Source of the DNA: Chryseobacterium salivictor
Lineage (GTDB): Bacteria; Bacteroidota; Bacteroidia; Flavobacteriales; Weeksellaceae
Direction: 5' to 3'
Length of the DNA: 64,000 nt
Assembly (NCBI RefSeq): GCF_004359195.1
Contig: NZ_CP037954.1
Span: 1,674,001-1,738,000, forward strand
Of this stretch, positions 33,758 to 41,982 are shown in pieces. The notes below the pieces were generated by a model. The model did no database searches. It had not been told where the DNA came from and was given only the letters and a program-made list of their open reading frames with translations. Made by a program: the position numbers and the translations under genes. Position 1 is the stretch's first letter. Every line of letters starts with the position of its first letter.

Positions 33758-34207
33758 TTAAATTTTTACTTTAAATACTAATTTTCTGATTTCATCCTCA
33801 CCAATCATCGGTGCATGGACATCATCCGGATAAAAAATCACAAACTGGCGGTCTTTCAAACTGAAAAACGTATCAGGCTGGTCCTCAAAAAAGAGAACAT
33901 CCTTTGCCGGATCATATTCGCCTTTGGGTGAAACGCAGGTTTCGCGGGGTTTCCATCCGATGGTTTCATGACCTTTTACACAAACCTGAATATCGATATT
34001 GGTATTGTGACATTCAAATTTCTTTAAACTTTCTTCTGCGGTTTTTCCCGTTTTCTGGCTGACAATTACTTTCAGTCCTTCTTCGATCTGAATGGTTCCG
34101 TCAGGCAATGCCATCAGATCATTTTCCTGAATAAATTGAAAAGCTCTGGAAAATAAAGGATGCAGGCCGGAATATTTCTCCGCGTTATGTAGTGAATCTA
34201 TAATCAT
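33758..34207 (-). CDS. YhcH/YjgK/YiaL-family protein (DUF386)
   Basis: A 149-residue beta-sandwich protein of the YhcH family, recognisable from VIVSQKTGKTAEESLKKFEC, then HNTNIDIQVCVKGHETIGW and FFSLKDRQFVIFYPDDVHAP. The conserved acidic and histidine residues bind a metal. Family members occur in sugar-acid operons and are thought to open or epimerise sugar rings. Here it lies between the kinase and the aldolase genes, so it may act on the DEH or KDG ring form. The exact reaction is not known. Confidence 0.8.
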   Translation of the reverse strand: MIIDSLHNAEKYSGLHPLFSRAFQFIQENDLMALPDGTIQIEEGLKVIVSQKTGKTAEESLKKFECHNTNIDIQVCVKGHETIGWKPRETCVSPKGEYDPAKDVLFFEDQPDTFFSLKDRQFVIFYPDDVHAPMIGEDEIRKLVFKVKI

Positions 34208-34219
34208 TGCTAAAGAATT

Positions 34220-35260
34220 TTATCTTGCCACACGTCCGGAAGCATCGCCGCCCATCAGTTTGGTCACCTCATCTACGGTCACCAGATTGGCATCACCTTT
34301 AATGGTATGTTTAAGGCAGGAAGCAGCTACAGCGAAATCTAACGCGTTCTGATCATCATCAGGATAAGTTAATAATCCGTAAATCAATCCGCCCATGAAA
34401 GAATCTCCACCACCAACACGGTCAACGATATCTGTGATCTGATATTGGCGGGTCTGCAACATTTCTTTTCCATCATATAAAACTCCGGCCCAGGTGTTGT
34501 GGGAAGCGGAAATGGAACCCCGAAGCGTGGTAATTACTTTTTTGGCTTTCGGGAACTTTTCCATCATTTGCTGACAAACTGATAAAAACGCTTCTGCTTT
34601 TACGTCGTGCCCGTGAGTCTGAACTGCTGCACCATCGGGTTTGATACCGAAATGCATTTCTGCATCTTCTTCGTTTCCGAGGATGATGTCGCAGTAGGAG
34701 GTAAGTTCAGTCATGATTTTTTCTCTGTCACCACCGAATTTCCAAAGTTTAGCTCTGTAATTAAGATCGGTAGAAATGGTAAGTCCGAGTTTGCTCGCAG
34801 CTTTTACAGCTTCCAGACATACATCAGCAGAACTTTGGGAAATCGCCGGCGTAATTCCGGTCCAGTGAAACCACTCCGCTCCGGCAAAAACCTCTTCCCA
34901 GTTCACCATTCCCGGCTGAATTTCAGCCATTGCAGAATGGGCTCTGTCGTAAACCACTTTGCTTCCTCTGGAAACAGCACCGGTTTCAAGAAAATAAATT
35001 CCCAAACGGTCTCCACCCCAAACAATTTTATCAACTCCAACGCCTCTTTTGCGCATTTCCATCATCGCGCACTGGCCGATATCATTTTTCGGTAAACGGG
35101 TTACAAAATCAACAGGAATACCATAATTGGCCAATGATACCGCCACATTGGATTCGCCACCGCCGTAAACGACATCAAAATTATCTGCCTGTGAAAATCT
35201 TAAAAATCCCTGTGGTGCCAATCTCAACATAATCTCACCAAATGTTACTACTTTACTCAT
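34220..35260 (-). CDS. kdgK: 2-keto-3-deoxygluconate kinase (PfkB family)
   Basis: A 346-residue PfkB-type kinase. It has the N-terminal sugar-binding motif VVYGGGESNVAVSLANYGIP, the substrate-lid region GIYFLETG, and the anion-hole motif VGGGDSFMGGLIYGL with the catalytic aspartate. It phosphorylates KDG to KDPG at the expense of ATP. It sits 12 bp before the DUF386 gene and 46 bp after the PL7 gene. Placement upstream of the aldolase gene completes the pathway. Confidence 0.88.
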   Translation of the reverse strand: MSKVVTFGEIMLRLAPQGFLRFSQADNFDVVYGGGESNVAVSLANYGIPVDFVTRLPKNDIGQCAMMEMRKRGVGVDKIVWGGDRLGIYFLETGAVSRGSKVVYDRAHSAMAEIQPGMVNWEEVFAGAEWFHWTGITPAISQSSADVCLEAVKAASKLGLTISTDLNYRAKLWKFGGDREKIMTELTSYCDIILGNEEDAEMHFGIKPDGAAVQTHGHDVKAEAFLSVCQQMMEKFPKAKKVITTLRGSISASHNTWAGVLYDGKEMLQTRQYQITDIVDRVGGGDSFMGGLIYGLLTYPDDDQNALDFAVAASCLKHTIKGDANLVTVDEVTKLMGGDASGRVAR

Positions 35261-35306
35261 TACTTTTAATTTTAACCTTCTTTAGTTTTTTAAATTTTAT
35301 ATTCAA

Positions 35307-36182
35307 TTAGTGGGAAACCGACAGCTTATAGATATTAACTTTTGCAAAAGTTCCCGGTTCTTTGGACTGGAAATAATTTCCGGCTTTAAAATAGTTTTCA
35401 AAAACGTTCCATTTTCTCAGACTTTCATTTTCATAAACCTTGGTCTCGTCGTTGTTCAGGGTGATGGCCATTCTGCCTTCTTTCACTTTCACTTCAAGAG
35501 TAAATTTATTGAAATCTACTTTTTCTTTAAAATTGTAGCCTTCGTCATCGGTCCACGCATCGGTCTGAAGCATTTCTTCATAAGTTGCGTTTGGATTTTT
35601 CAGCACTTTTGTTTTTATTCTGATTTTACCGTTTTGCCACAGGATTTTTAAAACCGGCGGTGCGTTATGATCTTTCTGACCGATCAGTTTTTTTTGCTCA
35701 TCGGTTAATCTTCCGTGAATCTGTAAAATGATTACTTTACTGTATTGGCCCGCGCCTTCTCTGCTCACTTCGCCCATAGCCATTTCAGCTTTCAGCGTAC
35801 CGCCCTGTTTGAAGGTCCAGTTTATATTATTATTACCCGGCACCATCTGTTCTCTCAGTTCCGAGCGGGAAAACGAGGTATTGGCCGTTTTACCTTCGCT
35901 CGGGTAGGCATAGAATACCAGTGCTCCCGTTTTCGGGTCGTTATACATATTCTTTTTGAGCAAATCATTATTGGCGTAATTCAGGATTTGCGGCGGCTCA
36001 ACATTGGTCACTTTGCCGGTTGCCGGATCCAGTTCCGGTGTGGTGACGCTCCAATGGCTTAAATCTATTGAAACCGGTTTAGCGGTTTTTTCCTTCTTAC
36101 CCTGCGCGGAGCAGTTTAATGACAGTGAAAGTAAAAGGGTTCCACACAAAATAAACGGAATGAATCTGTTTGGTAATTTCAT
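35307..36182 (-). CDS. Second PL7 alginate lyase
   Basis: A 291-residue PL7 enzyme with an N-terminal signal (MKLPNRFIPFILCGTLLLSL). Motifs: SRSELREQM, VIILQIHG and YFKAGNYFQS. It is clearly a paralogue of the lipoprotein PL7 at 27890-28777, yet only moderately similar outside the motifs. It is cotranscribed with SusC/SusD, so it likely acts at the surface or in the periplasm on fragments brought in. A cysteine lies in LSLSLNCSAQGKK, which may give a lipoprotein instead of a cleaved form. Confidence 0.9.
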   Translation of the reverse strand: MKLPNRFIPFILCGTLLLSLSLNCSAQGKKEKTAKPVSIDLSHWSVTTPELDPATGKVTNVEPPQILNYANNDLLKKNMYNDPKTGALVFYAYPSEGKTANTSFSRSELREQMVPGNNNINWTFKQGGTLKAEMAMGEVSREGAGQYSKVIILQIHGRLTDEQKKLIGQKDHNAPPVLKILWQNGKIRIKTKVLKNPNATYEEMLQTDAWTDDEGYNFKEKVDFNKFTLEVKVKEGRMAITLNNDETKVYENESLRKWNVFENYFKAGNYFQSKEPGTFAKVNIYKLSVSH

Positions 36183-36194
36183 CTTAATGTTTTT

Positions 36195-37055
36195 TTAATT
36201 CAGAGCAATTGTAAAAGAGTCAACGTAAGAAATGGTCCCTCCATCATTATCAACATATAAAGCAATGGTTGAATTGGCACCCGAATTAAAGGATAATACT
36301 ACAGTGGTAAAATTTCCCTTTCCGGTCGCGTTGGTTCCAATTTCCTTTTTGATGATTTTGGAGTTGATCAGTGCCGGATCATTTACAGCGCCTGCGAGAA
36401 CAGCCATTCTGATGCTTCCCGGGCCAATTTCCTGAGAATATTTACAGGTCACCATATAATTCGTGTTTGGAGTAACGGTTAATTCCTGATAGGCGATTCT
36501 ACGGTCGGATCCCGATGGGAATTTTGCAACGAAACCACCTTCAAAAACTGATGAAGCAGAGATTTGAATCACCCCGCCAAGAGTACTGTTTCTCCATGGA
36601 TCTTTACTTGCGTCTACATTTCCGAAATCAAAACCCGGTGCCAGAATAACAGGCACTAAGGCAGCCGGTACCAACGGTTTTACCACTTCAACTGTTTTCT
36701 TAATCGTATTCGTTTTTCCCAGTTTGTCACTTGCGGTGAGGCTTACTTCATAAGAACCTTCACCAGGGAAAGTGAATTTCGCATCAACGGTTTTAAACGT
36801 GTTTCCATTACCGAAATCCCACAGATAGTCTGTCGCACTTATCGATTGGTTAGCGAAGGTATAGGTTTTATAATCATCACCGGTACCTTGGCCTTTACTG
36901 TAAGTGAAATCAGCACTTGGGGGAGTAAGATCTGGTTTTGAACCTTCCTCCGCAATATCGTAACCTCTGATATCACAAGAGGTGAAAATCAATAACAAAA
37001 GGAACAGAAAAGCTGAAATTGTGCTTATTTTTTTTATTTTGAATTTATTTTTCAT
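36195..37055 (-). CDS. PKD-domain surface lipoprotein
   Basis: A 286-residue lipoprotein (LLLIFTSCDIRG). Residues about 45-125 form a PKD domain (PPSADFTYSKGQGTGDDYKT, then DYLWDFGNGNTF and GSYEVSLTASDKLGKTNTIK). The last 150 residues are a beta-jelly roll (GGVIQISASSVFEGGFVAKF and later ALYVDNDGGTISYVDSFTI) of the carbohydrate-binding type. As third gene after SusC and SusD it has the place of a SusE/F-like surface glycan-binding protein, here for alginate. It lacks catalytic motifs. Confidence 0.8.
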   Translation of the reverse strand: MKNKFKIKKISTISAFLFLLLLIFTSCDIRGYDIAEEGSKPDLTPPSADFTYSKGQGTGDDYKTYTFANQSISATDYLWDFGNGNTFKTVDAKFTFPGEGSYEVSLTASDKLGKTNTIKKTVEVVKPLVPAALVPVILAPGFDFGNVDASKDPWRNSTLGGVIQISASSVFEGGFVAKFPSGSDRRIAYQELTVTPNTNYMVTCKYSQEIGPGSIRMAVLAGAVNDPALINSKIIKKEIGTNATGKGNFTTVVLSFNSGANSTIALYVDNDGGTISYVDSFTIALN

Positions 37056-37147
37056 GAGTAGAAATTTAATTTTTAAAATCTTGCGCTATAATTACCGGCT
37101 GGAAGCGATTGGACCGGTTCATTAGAACTGATAACCTGAAATGCTGT

Positions 37148-38581
37148 TTAATAGCCTGGGTTCTGTTTCAACAAACCTCCGCTAATGTTAATTTCTCTCT
37201 GAGGAATTGGCAGCAACAAGTCAGTCCCTGTAAACGCATAGTTATTGGCAGCTGAATAAGCAGCTAAAACAGTTTGAGCCTGCCCAAAACGCACTAAATC
37301 GAAGAAGCGCTGATTTTCGAAAGCTAATTCCACCCTTCTTTCGTCAAGCAGTTCCTGACGGGTAATGTCTCCGTCGGCATCCGCGGACAGCCCGGCTCTT
37401 TCCCGCACTAATCTGAAAGAATTCAAAGCGGCTGGAGCTGTGGTATTACTGTTTCCTGCCATTATCGCTTCTACATGCATCAGTAAAACATCTGATAAAC
37501 GTAAAACGATCCAGTCATTACCTGCAGTTCGTGGATTAACTGATGTAGCGGGTATGCCAAGACTTGCATCTGCGACAGGTAAATATTTTACCACCTGTTT
37601 TTGGGAAGGCTGAGCCGGATCTATTCTGTAAGAATACGCGGTTCGGTTTCCTCCTGCTAAATCCAGAGCCGCCGCCGCCTCATTGGTCACATAATTCACA
37701 CCGCTTGATCTTCCCACTGAATTCAGCCATTCTGCGGAGAACCCCTGGCTGTCTAATACATTATCCGGTACAAAGCCAATTGAGAAAATAACTTCCTTAT
37801 TGTTTTCGGTAAAAAACACATCTTTGAAATTCGGCATTAATGAATAATTACTGGCCATTACCGCTTCACATAACTGCTGGGCCTCCGTGTAGTTGGTGCG
37901 CAGGGTTAAATAAACTTTGGCCAGGAGTGTCTGTGCCGCCGCCTTTGAAGCTCTGTTTTTGTGGGTGTTATCCAGAGAGGCAACTGCCGTTTTCAAGTCG
38001 CTTACTATTAAATCGTAAATTTGTGCCTGCGGTACTCTGGTAAACTGGGTTCGTTTATCATCAATTGACAGCACATGATCTACGAATGGAATATCCCCAA
38101 ACAACCTCACTAAGTTAAAATAGGCATAAGCTCTGACAAATTTCGCTTCACCTTCATATTTAGCACGTGTTTTATCAGAGGCCACATCCAAATGTTCCAA
38201 GACGGTATTTGCTCTGAAAATAATATTGTAATAACTTAAATAGTAATCAGAGACGATACCATTGGTTGCGGTGATGGTATAATTTTCAAACTGCGCTGCT
38301 TCACCTTCGCTGCTTTTGGTCCTGGTATTATCACTGCGCATTTCTGTCAGGTAAAATTCAAACTGAACTCCCTGATTTGCATTTAAATCACCTTCGAGGG
38401 CATTTGCGCCCTGTATTCCGTCATACATATTGAGCACCCCCGCCAGCAACTGCGATTCGTTCTGATAATAATTATCCGCGTTAATAGCCGATTCCGGTTC
38501 AGGACTTAAAAAATCACGACTGCATGACGCGGTGGTCAGAAATACCAATATAAACGCTGAAAGTATTGTTGATTTTTTCAT
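37148..38581 (-). CDS. SusD/RagB-family surface glycan-binding lipoprotein
   Basis: A 477-residue lipoprotein (FLTTASCSRDFLSPEPESAI). It has the SusD layout: TPR-like helices including FVRAYAYFNLVRLFGDIPFV, and the C-terminal RDLRERRVELAFENQRFFDL-type stretch (here LLDERRVELAFENQRFFDLV) and PIPQREINISGGLLKQNPGY. It docks on the SusC channel and captures oligosaccharides. It starts 10 bp downstream of susC, the usual pairing. The lyases around it indicate alginate oligosaccharide as the ligand. Confidence 0.92.
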   Translation of the reverse strand: MKKSTILSAFILVFLTTASCSRDFLSPEPESAINADNYYQNESQLLAGVLNMYDGIQGANALEGDLNANQGVQFEFYLTEMRSDNTRTKSSEGEAAQFENYTITATNGIVSDYYLSYYNIIFRANTVLEHLDVASDKTRAKYEGEAKFVRAYAYFNLVRLFGDIPFVDHVLSIDDKRTQFTRVPQAQIYDLIVSDLKTAVASLDNTHKNRASKAAAQTLLAKVYLTLRTNYTEAQQLCEAVMASNYSLMPNFKDVFFTENNKEVIFSIGFVPDNVLDSQGFSAEWLNSVGRSSGVNYVTNEAAAALDLAGGNRTAYSYRIDPAQPSQKQVVKYLPVADASLGIPATSVNPRTAGNDWIVLRLSDVLLMHVEAIMAGNSNTTAPAALNSFRLVRERAGLSADADGDITRQELLDERRVELAFENQRFFDLVRFGQAQTVLAAYSAANNYAFTGTDLLLPIPQREINISGGLLKQNPGY

Positions 38582-38591
38582 TACTTTTATT

Positions 38592-41474
38592 TTAAAATTC
38601 TAAATTAAGACCTAAAGATACCGTTCTGAATGCTGGAGAACCACCTCTCTGATACCCATACGTAGTCGCTGATGTATTGTCTATGGATTCGGGATTAAAA
38701 CCGGTATAACCTTTTGCTTTGATATAAAGCAGGTTTTGGGCAGTAGCATAGATCTTCGCAGAATTAATCACCCCTAATTTCGCCAATGTGGTTTTAGAGA
38801 GATTATAACCAATATTTAAATTTCTCCATGAAATATAGGACGCATCCTGAATGATGGCGTTGGTAAAGATTTTTTCTTTAATAAAGCCCTGGTCCGGAGT
38901 AGTCGCGATAATGTAGTCCTGCGCACTGTTGAAGTGATTGAACAAATACTGATCGGCAATATTTCTTACCTGTCCTCCCTGGCTTCCCTGAAACATAAAA
39001 CTGACGTTAAAGTTGCCGATCTCAAAATCATTGGTAAAGCTCCATACCAGTTTTGGATAAGGATTTCCTAAAATGGTTTTATCTTCATCATCTATAAGTC
39101 CATCGCCGTTTAAATCTTTAACATAGACATCCTGTGCCTGTCCGCCGACAGGAAAGTAAGGATTGGTAATATATTCTTTTGGAATTTCTCTGTCTACTAC
39201 CCATCCGTAGAAGGATGAAATTGGGTTTCCAATTAAATTGATCCATTCTGAGGCTCTCTTGTCATCGACACTTTGGATCAGTCCGTTGGAGTCTCCGAAA
39301 TTAAGTAATTCGTTGATGTTCTGTGACGCAAGAATGGTACTGGTCCATCTGAAATCCTGTTTGGTAATATTTTTTGTCCGGATCTCTAACTCCACTCCGG
39401 AATTTCTTACTTTTCCAAGATTGGCTAAAGCGTTGGAGAATCCTGTAGTCCCCGAAACCGGATTATTTAATAAAAGCTGGTCACTGTCTCTTCTGTAAAA
39501 GTCCACTGAACCACTGATGATATTTCTAAACAGGCCATAGTCAAACCCCAGATTTACCTCCGCGTTACGTTCCCACTGCAGGAACGGATTGGCAATGTTA
39601 ATAGGATTATAGGCATTGACCACTGTATTATTGACCACAGAGGACGAAGTGGACAGAAGTGATAGTGAAGGATAATTTTCTGTCAGGTAGCCGTTATTTC
39701 CACCTATTTTTAAATCTTTATTACCTGTAAACCCGTAGCTCACTCTCAGTTTTAAATTATTTAAAACACTGTTGCCGCTCAGGAAGTCTTCCTTACTCAA
39801 TACCCATCCAAGGGAGCCCGCAGGGAAATAGCCGTATTTCTGATCTAAACCAAAAATGGAACTTCCGTCTCTTCTTACGCTGAATGAAGCTAAATATTTA
39901 TTGTCATAGCCATAGTTAACTCTTGCGAAATAAGAAAATAAAGTCTGTTTGTAGGAATACGATCTTTTCCCTAAAAAGACGGTCCCGGCATCAAGCGTCT
40001 GTAGAATATCAGAGGTGTAGCCGGCCGCGGAAGTTTCGTCTCCCACTGTGTCCCAGCTTTCCGCGGAAACACCTAAAACAGCACTTAGGTCACTTTTGCC
40101 AAAATCTTTGCTGTAAGATAAATAATTATCATTGGCCAGATGTATTCTGTTCTCCGAGCCCAGATCTAACTGCGCGTCCGAAGGACCGATGTTCCCTGAT
40201 AAAATACCCTGATATCTTCTTGCGGCGGTATTCTGGAAATCTGCCGAGAAAACAGTTCTGAAATTTAAATTTTTGGTAATATCATACTGTCCGTACATAC
40301 TTCCATACACTTTAAATTTCTTCTCCGTTCTGTTTTTTTCAAGAATCTTGGCGACAGGATTGTTGTTGGAGGTATCACTGATACTCGTTCCGCCAGTGGC
40401 CACCGGCATTCCTGTGACTAAACTGTAATTATCAAACATTCTTTCCCACGCGTAATCACCAATTTTTACATTCGCATATCTGCCGTTATCTCTCAGTCTG
40501 TTGACAAATTGGATATTGTCCGCGTCGATGTAAACCGGTAACCACGGTGCCTGACGTAAAGCGTCATAAACAGATCCGTCAAATCTTCTTCTGTTGGTAT
40601 ACGAAGGAGAAAAATTAAATCCCATTTTTATTTTCTTACCGACTTTGGTATCCACTTTGGCGGTAAAATTATATTTTTTATAATCATCCGTAATGAGGAC
40701 GCCTTCATCATGAAGATATCCGAGAGAGAAGTTGAATTTGGTATCCTGATTTCCCCCTTTCGCGCTGATACTGTGGTTTTCGATAGTTCCGCCGTCAAAA
40801 ACAACATCCTGCCAGTTGGTATTGGTATTCAGTAACAGCATGTACTTGGTGCGGTCCGAAATCTTGCCGGTCTCCGCCATTTCTCTGGCCGCCGTTTCTG
40901 CGGTCGAGAACGTATACGCGTCGCTGTGAAATGCTTTCTTTACCCCTGTAAAGGTATTGTAAGAAAATTTGGTCTTTCCGGATTTACCCTGTTTGGTCGT
41001 AATCATGATAACACCGTTTCCACCTCTTGAACCATAGATTGCCGCAGAAGCCGCATCTTTAAGCACTTCAAAGGAAGCTACATTATTCATGTCCAAAGAT
41101 CCCAGGTAATCATTATCGACTACCAGACCATCCACCACGATTAACGGATCAGATGAACCGGAGATGGAACCCGTTCCCCTAATTCTAATGGTAGGCGCGG
41201 AACCGGCTTCACCTTCAGTTGACTGTACATTTACACCTGAAACCTGTCCCACTAAAGCATCATCGACGCGGGATACCGCAATCTGGTCTAAAGTCTTATT
41301 CTCCACTTTAGAAATTGAACCTGTTAGATGGCTTTTTTTCTGGGTTCCATAACCCACCATGATTATTTCATCAATTTTCTGCTCCTTTAAAATCGTATCA
41401 GAGTTTTTAGACTGTGCCGAAATAAGGGTGCCGACAAATAGAAATACTACAGCTACTGGAATTTTGTTATTCAT
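38592..41474 (-). CDS. SusC/RagA-type TonB-dependent transporter
   Basis: A 960-residue outer-membrane transporter. After the signal peptide (MNNKIPVAVVFLFVGTLISA), a TonB-box-like stretch (IDEIIMVGYGTQKK) leads straight into the plug (about 45-170: IRIRGTGSISGSSDPLIVVD, then GVIMITTKQG). A 22-strand barrel ending PAFRTVSLGLNLEF follows. The roughly 90-residue carboxypeptidase-regulatory-like domain that most SusC proteins carry ahead of the plug is absent. It imports alginate oligosaccharides with SusD. Its promoter carries the tandem operator at 41498-41520 and drives an operon through to the aldolase gene at 33088. Confidence 0.92.
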   Translation of the reverse strand: MNNKIPVAVVFLFVGTLISAQSKNSDTILKEQKIDEIIMVGYGTQKKSHLTGSISKVENKTLDQIAVSRVDDALVGQVSGVNVQSTEGEAGSAPTIRIRGTGSISGSSDPLIVVDGLVVDNDYLGSLDMNNVASFEVLKDAASAAIYGSRGGNGVIMITTKQGKSGKTKFSYNTFTGVKKAFHSDAYTFSTAETAAREMAETGKISDRTKYMLLLNTNTNWQDVVFDGGTIENHSISAKGGNQDTKFNFSLGYLHDEGVLITDDYKKYNFTAKVDTKVGKKIKMGFNFSPSYTNRRRFDGSVYDALRQAPWLPVYIDADNIQFVNRLRDNGRYANVKIGDYAWERMFDNYSLVTGMPVATGGTSISDTSNNNPVAKILEKNRTEKKFKVYGSMYGQYDITKNLNFRTVFSADFQNTAARRYQGILSGNIGPSDAQLDLGSENRIHLANDNYLSYSKDFGKSDLSAVLGVSAESWDTVGDETSAAGYTSDILQTLDAGTVFLGKRSYSYKQTLFSYFARVNYGYDNKYLASFSVRRDGSSIFGLDQKYGYFPAGSLGWVLSKEDFLSGNSVLNNLKLRVSYGFTGNKDLKIGGNNGYLTENYPSLSLLSTSSSVVNNTVVNAYNPINIANPFLQWERNAEVNLGFDYGLFRNIISGSVDFYRRDSDQLLLNNPVSGTTGFSNALANLGKVRNSGVELEIRTKNITKQDFRWTSTILASQNINELLNFGDSNGLIQSVDDKRASEWINLIGNPISSFYGWVVDREIPKEYITNPYFPVGGQAQDVYVKDLNGDGLIDDEDKTILGNPYPKLVWSFTNDFEIGNFNVSFMFQGSQGGQVRNIADQYLFNHFNSAQDYIIATTPDQGFIKEKIFTNAIIQDASYISWRNLNIGYNLSKTTLAKLGVINSAKIYATAQNLLYIKAKGYTGFNPESIDNTSATTYGYQRGGSPAFRTVSLGLNLEF

Positions 41475-41495
41475 AAGATGATCGTTTAATTACAA

Positions 41496-41526
41496 TCTGG
41501 TGAACCAAACTGGTAAACCAAAAATA
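41496..41526 (-). promoter_or_regulatory. Promoter and tandem operator of the SusC operon
   Basis: TGGTGAACCA (41498-41507) and TGGTAAACCA (41511-41520), 13 bp apart. On the minus strand TATTTTTG (41526-41519) is the -7 box and overlaps the proximal box by 2 bp, as at the other promoters of the locus. Confidence 0.75.
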
Positions 41527-41621
41527 GATCTAATTTTTGAATTATGAAAGCTTTTTAACAACTATTTAAAAGAACTTCAAAATATTTGCGTCATTACCTT
41601 GAATAATAAAAAAAACGCGGG

Positions 41622-41972
41622 CTATTTAAGCATAAAATCCTCCCGGATTGGGCTGAATACATCAATTAGAATTCCTGATTTTGTACAGGTTGCGCCGTGT
41701 GGAACGTGTGGCGGCATATAAACCGAATCTCCCTCTTTTACCGTTTTTGTTACGCCACCGATCATAAACTCAAACTCTCCGCTTGCCACATAAGTGGTTT
41801 GTGAGTGGTAATGGGAGTGCTCATAGCCGATTCCTCCCTCATCAAATTTTACTTTTACCAGCATGATTTTATCGTCATAACCCATTATTTTCCGTTGAAC
41901 TCCTTCGCCAACTTTTTCCCATTCTTGGTTTTCGTCTAACAAAAACTCTTCGCTTGCTCCAAAACTTTTCAT
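41622..41972 (-). CDS. kdgF: KdgF-type cupin, uronate linearising enzyme
   Basis: A 116-residue cupin. The metal motif HSHYHSQTTYVASGEFEFMI and the second cupin motif VYMPPHVPHGATC are both complete. KdgF turns the ring form of 4,5-unsaturated uronate monomers into the linear keto-acid (DEH), a step after exolytic lyases. The gene follows the PL17 exolyase gene by 10 bp, so enzyme and product processing are coupled. Confidence 0.88.
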   Translation of the reverse strand: MKSFGASEEFLLDENQEWEKVGEGVQRKIMGYDDKIMLVKVKFDEGGIGYEHSHYHSQTTYVASGEFEFMIGGVTKTVKEGDSVYMPPHVPHGATCTKSGILIDVFSPIREDFMLK

Positions 41973-41982
41973 ATCTATTATT

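Noticed and set aside
34607..35095. 162-codon plus-strand frame
   Set aside because: Antisense to the KDG kinase gene, whose motifs are intact; no sign of an independent gene.
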